This document shows, piece by piece, positions 63,201 through 64,000 of a stretch of 64,000 nt of DNA. The stretch's first letter is position 1. Each line of letters begins with the position of its first letter. The stretch comes from Phycomyces blakesleeanus NRRL 1555(-). Lineage: Eukaryota; Mucoromycota; Mucoromycetes; Mucorales; Phycomycetaceae. The notes beneath the pieces are model-generated. The model was not told the DNA's origin. It saw only the letters and a program-made list of their open reading frames with translations, and ran no database searches. The stretch lies in the NCBI RefSeq assembly GCF_001638985.1, contig NW_017265160.1, positions 111,378-175,377 of the forward strand. The letters run 5' to 3'. The translations under genes and the position numbers were made by a program.

Positions 63201-64000
63201 TGGAAAGGCTTGCTAAGAAGAAAAAGGTATTTATATCGGCTTGGTCGCTTTAATAGCTTTGTTTACATTCTTCTAATCAGACTTGAATTTCCTTGATAGA
63301 TATTCAAAGAGCCTAGAGATAGTGGAATGGTAGAATCAACTTTGAGAGATTATTCGCTGCATATTGACTCAACTAAAGTAAGCTTATATTTATCAAAATA
63401 GTCTGAACAACTCACAGAGTTTCTTTCTTCCTTTTCTCTTTCCCAATTGTGGGATATAGAAAGAAGCTTCAAATACTGGAGCTATACTACTATGTGTTGT
63501 CAACGGGAAAATGTCAGAAGGAATAAACTTCTCGGATAGGCTTGGGAGGTAATATTATTCCATGCATTTAATTTAGGATGGGATAAACACTAATCGGGCA
63601 TACACAATTATACATGCATATTTAGAGGTGTGATAATGATTGGACTTCCCTTTCCCAACAGAGGGTCGGTAGAACTTAATGAAAAGATCAAGTATATAAA
63701 CGAACATGGGGTAAATTATGTATTTGTTGTTTAAATGTTTGATAGATACTTATAGCATTTTACTGTAAGGATGACCCATCTGGAACAGCTGCCGGAAGAG
63801 AATACTATGAAAATCTGTGTATGCGAGGTGTTAATCAGTCTATTGGTAATCCTAATCTATAGTGAGATCTTTCATAGCCAGGCCGTATATCTTATACGAA
63901 CTTATTTACTATTAGGCCGTGCTATTAGGCACAGGGGTGACTTTGCAACCATTGTTCTGTTAGACAAACGTTATTCGACGGCTCGAATCCAGAAAAAGCT
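60273..64000 (+). CDS. CHL1: CHL1/DDX11 DEAH-box DNA helicase (3' end beyond window)
   Basis: Iron-sulfur XPD-family 5'-3' DNA helicase needed for sister-chromatid cohesion. Sixteen exons lie in the window: 60273-60401, 60649-60757, 60855-61036, 61097-61260, 61337-61421, 61489-61678, 61742-61824, 61882-61977, 62044-62775, 62843-63013, 63068-63226, 63300-63377, 63460-63548, 63626-63710, 63770-63845, 63916-64000. They give at least 837 aa. The Q motif is [13 protein letters not shown]; Walker A (SPTGT|GKSLS) is split by intron 1. [14 protein letters not shown] follows. The four Fe-S cysteines sit in NLC, EAC, RCPH and STCPYY. DEAH is at residues 376-379. Motifs V/VI are [11 protein letters not shown] and [19 protein letters not shown]. 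Two introns use GTCAGT donors. The frame is intact; only the last few dozen residues are missing. Confidence 0.95.

Overview
This is a 64 kb window of nuclear DNA from an AT-rich, intron-rich fungus. An early-diverging lineage (Mucoromycota, probably Mucorales) fits best. The genes include fungal-specific families (Opi1, Spo71, Spt23/Mga2). Most introns are short and GT-AG; a few are GC-AG. There is a minor-spliceosome zinc-finger protein (ZMAT5), and the transposon debris resembles what is common in these fungi. All gene models below were assembled by eye from splice signals, frame continuity and family similarity. No alignment or search was run, and the organism assignment is an inference.

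Layout. 1-4000 is repeat territory: a near-perfect long inverted repeat of about 880 bp arms, then two copies of a 395 bp LTR-like repeat. 4000-8070 holds no recognisable gene. 8075-18812 carries RBX1 (+), ZMAT5 (-), an Opi1 regulator (+), an inositol hexakisphosphate kinase of the Kcs1 type (+) and most of RPL7 (-, start at 20068). 21598-27117 holds an SH3/SYLF actin-patch protein (Ysc84/Lsb3, -) and an RNF10/Mag2 RING protein (+), which are divergent. 27852-28270 is a 419 bp TIR element. 29763-31202 encodes a tail-anchored APSES-like protein resembling Bqt4. 31440-33560 is a LINE relic next to a Tc1/mariner relic, followed by 3.6 kb with no firm gene. 37212-45809 holds an SLC41/MgtE magnesium transporter (+), a BCKDK/PDK mitochondrial kinase (+), PRP31 (-) and a two-knuckle SR protein (+). 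46532-55580 holds a Spo71-like triple-PH protein, 6-phosphogluconolactonase and a shortened Spt23/Mga2-type regulator, all on +. 55581-60272 has another LTR-like relic and a second LINE relic. A CHL1/DDX11 helicase starts at 60273 and runs off the right edge.

Functional themes. Opi1 and the IP6 kinase are neighbours, and both bear on inositol and phospholipid control. PRP31 and the SR protein share a 436 bp divergent promoter and both act in splicing, as does ZMAT5. The rest is housekeeping: ubiquitin ligation, translation, endocytosis, pentose phosphate pathway, cohesion.

The most interesting items are the long inverted repeat, the 12-exon SR gene with 7, 10 and 12 nt exons, the Spt23/Mga2 homologue without ankyrin repeats or membrane anchor, the short non-autonomous elements with clean ends, and three GC-AG introns.
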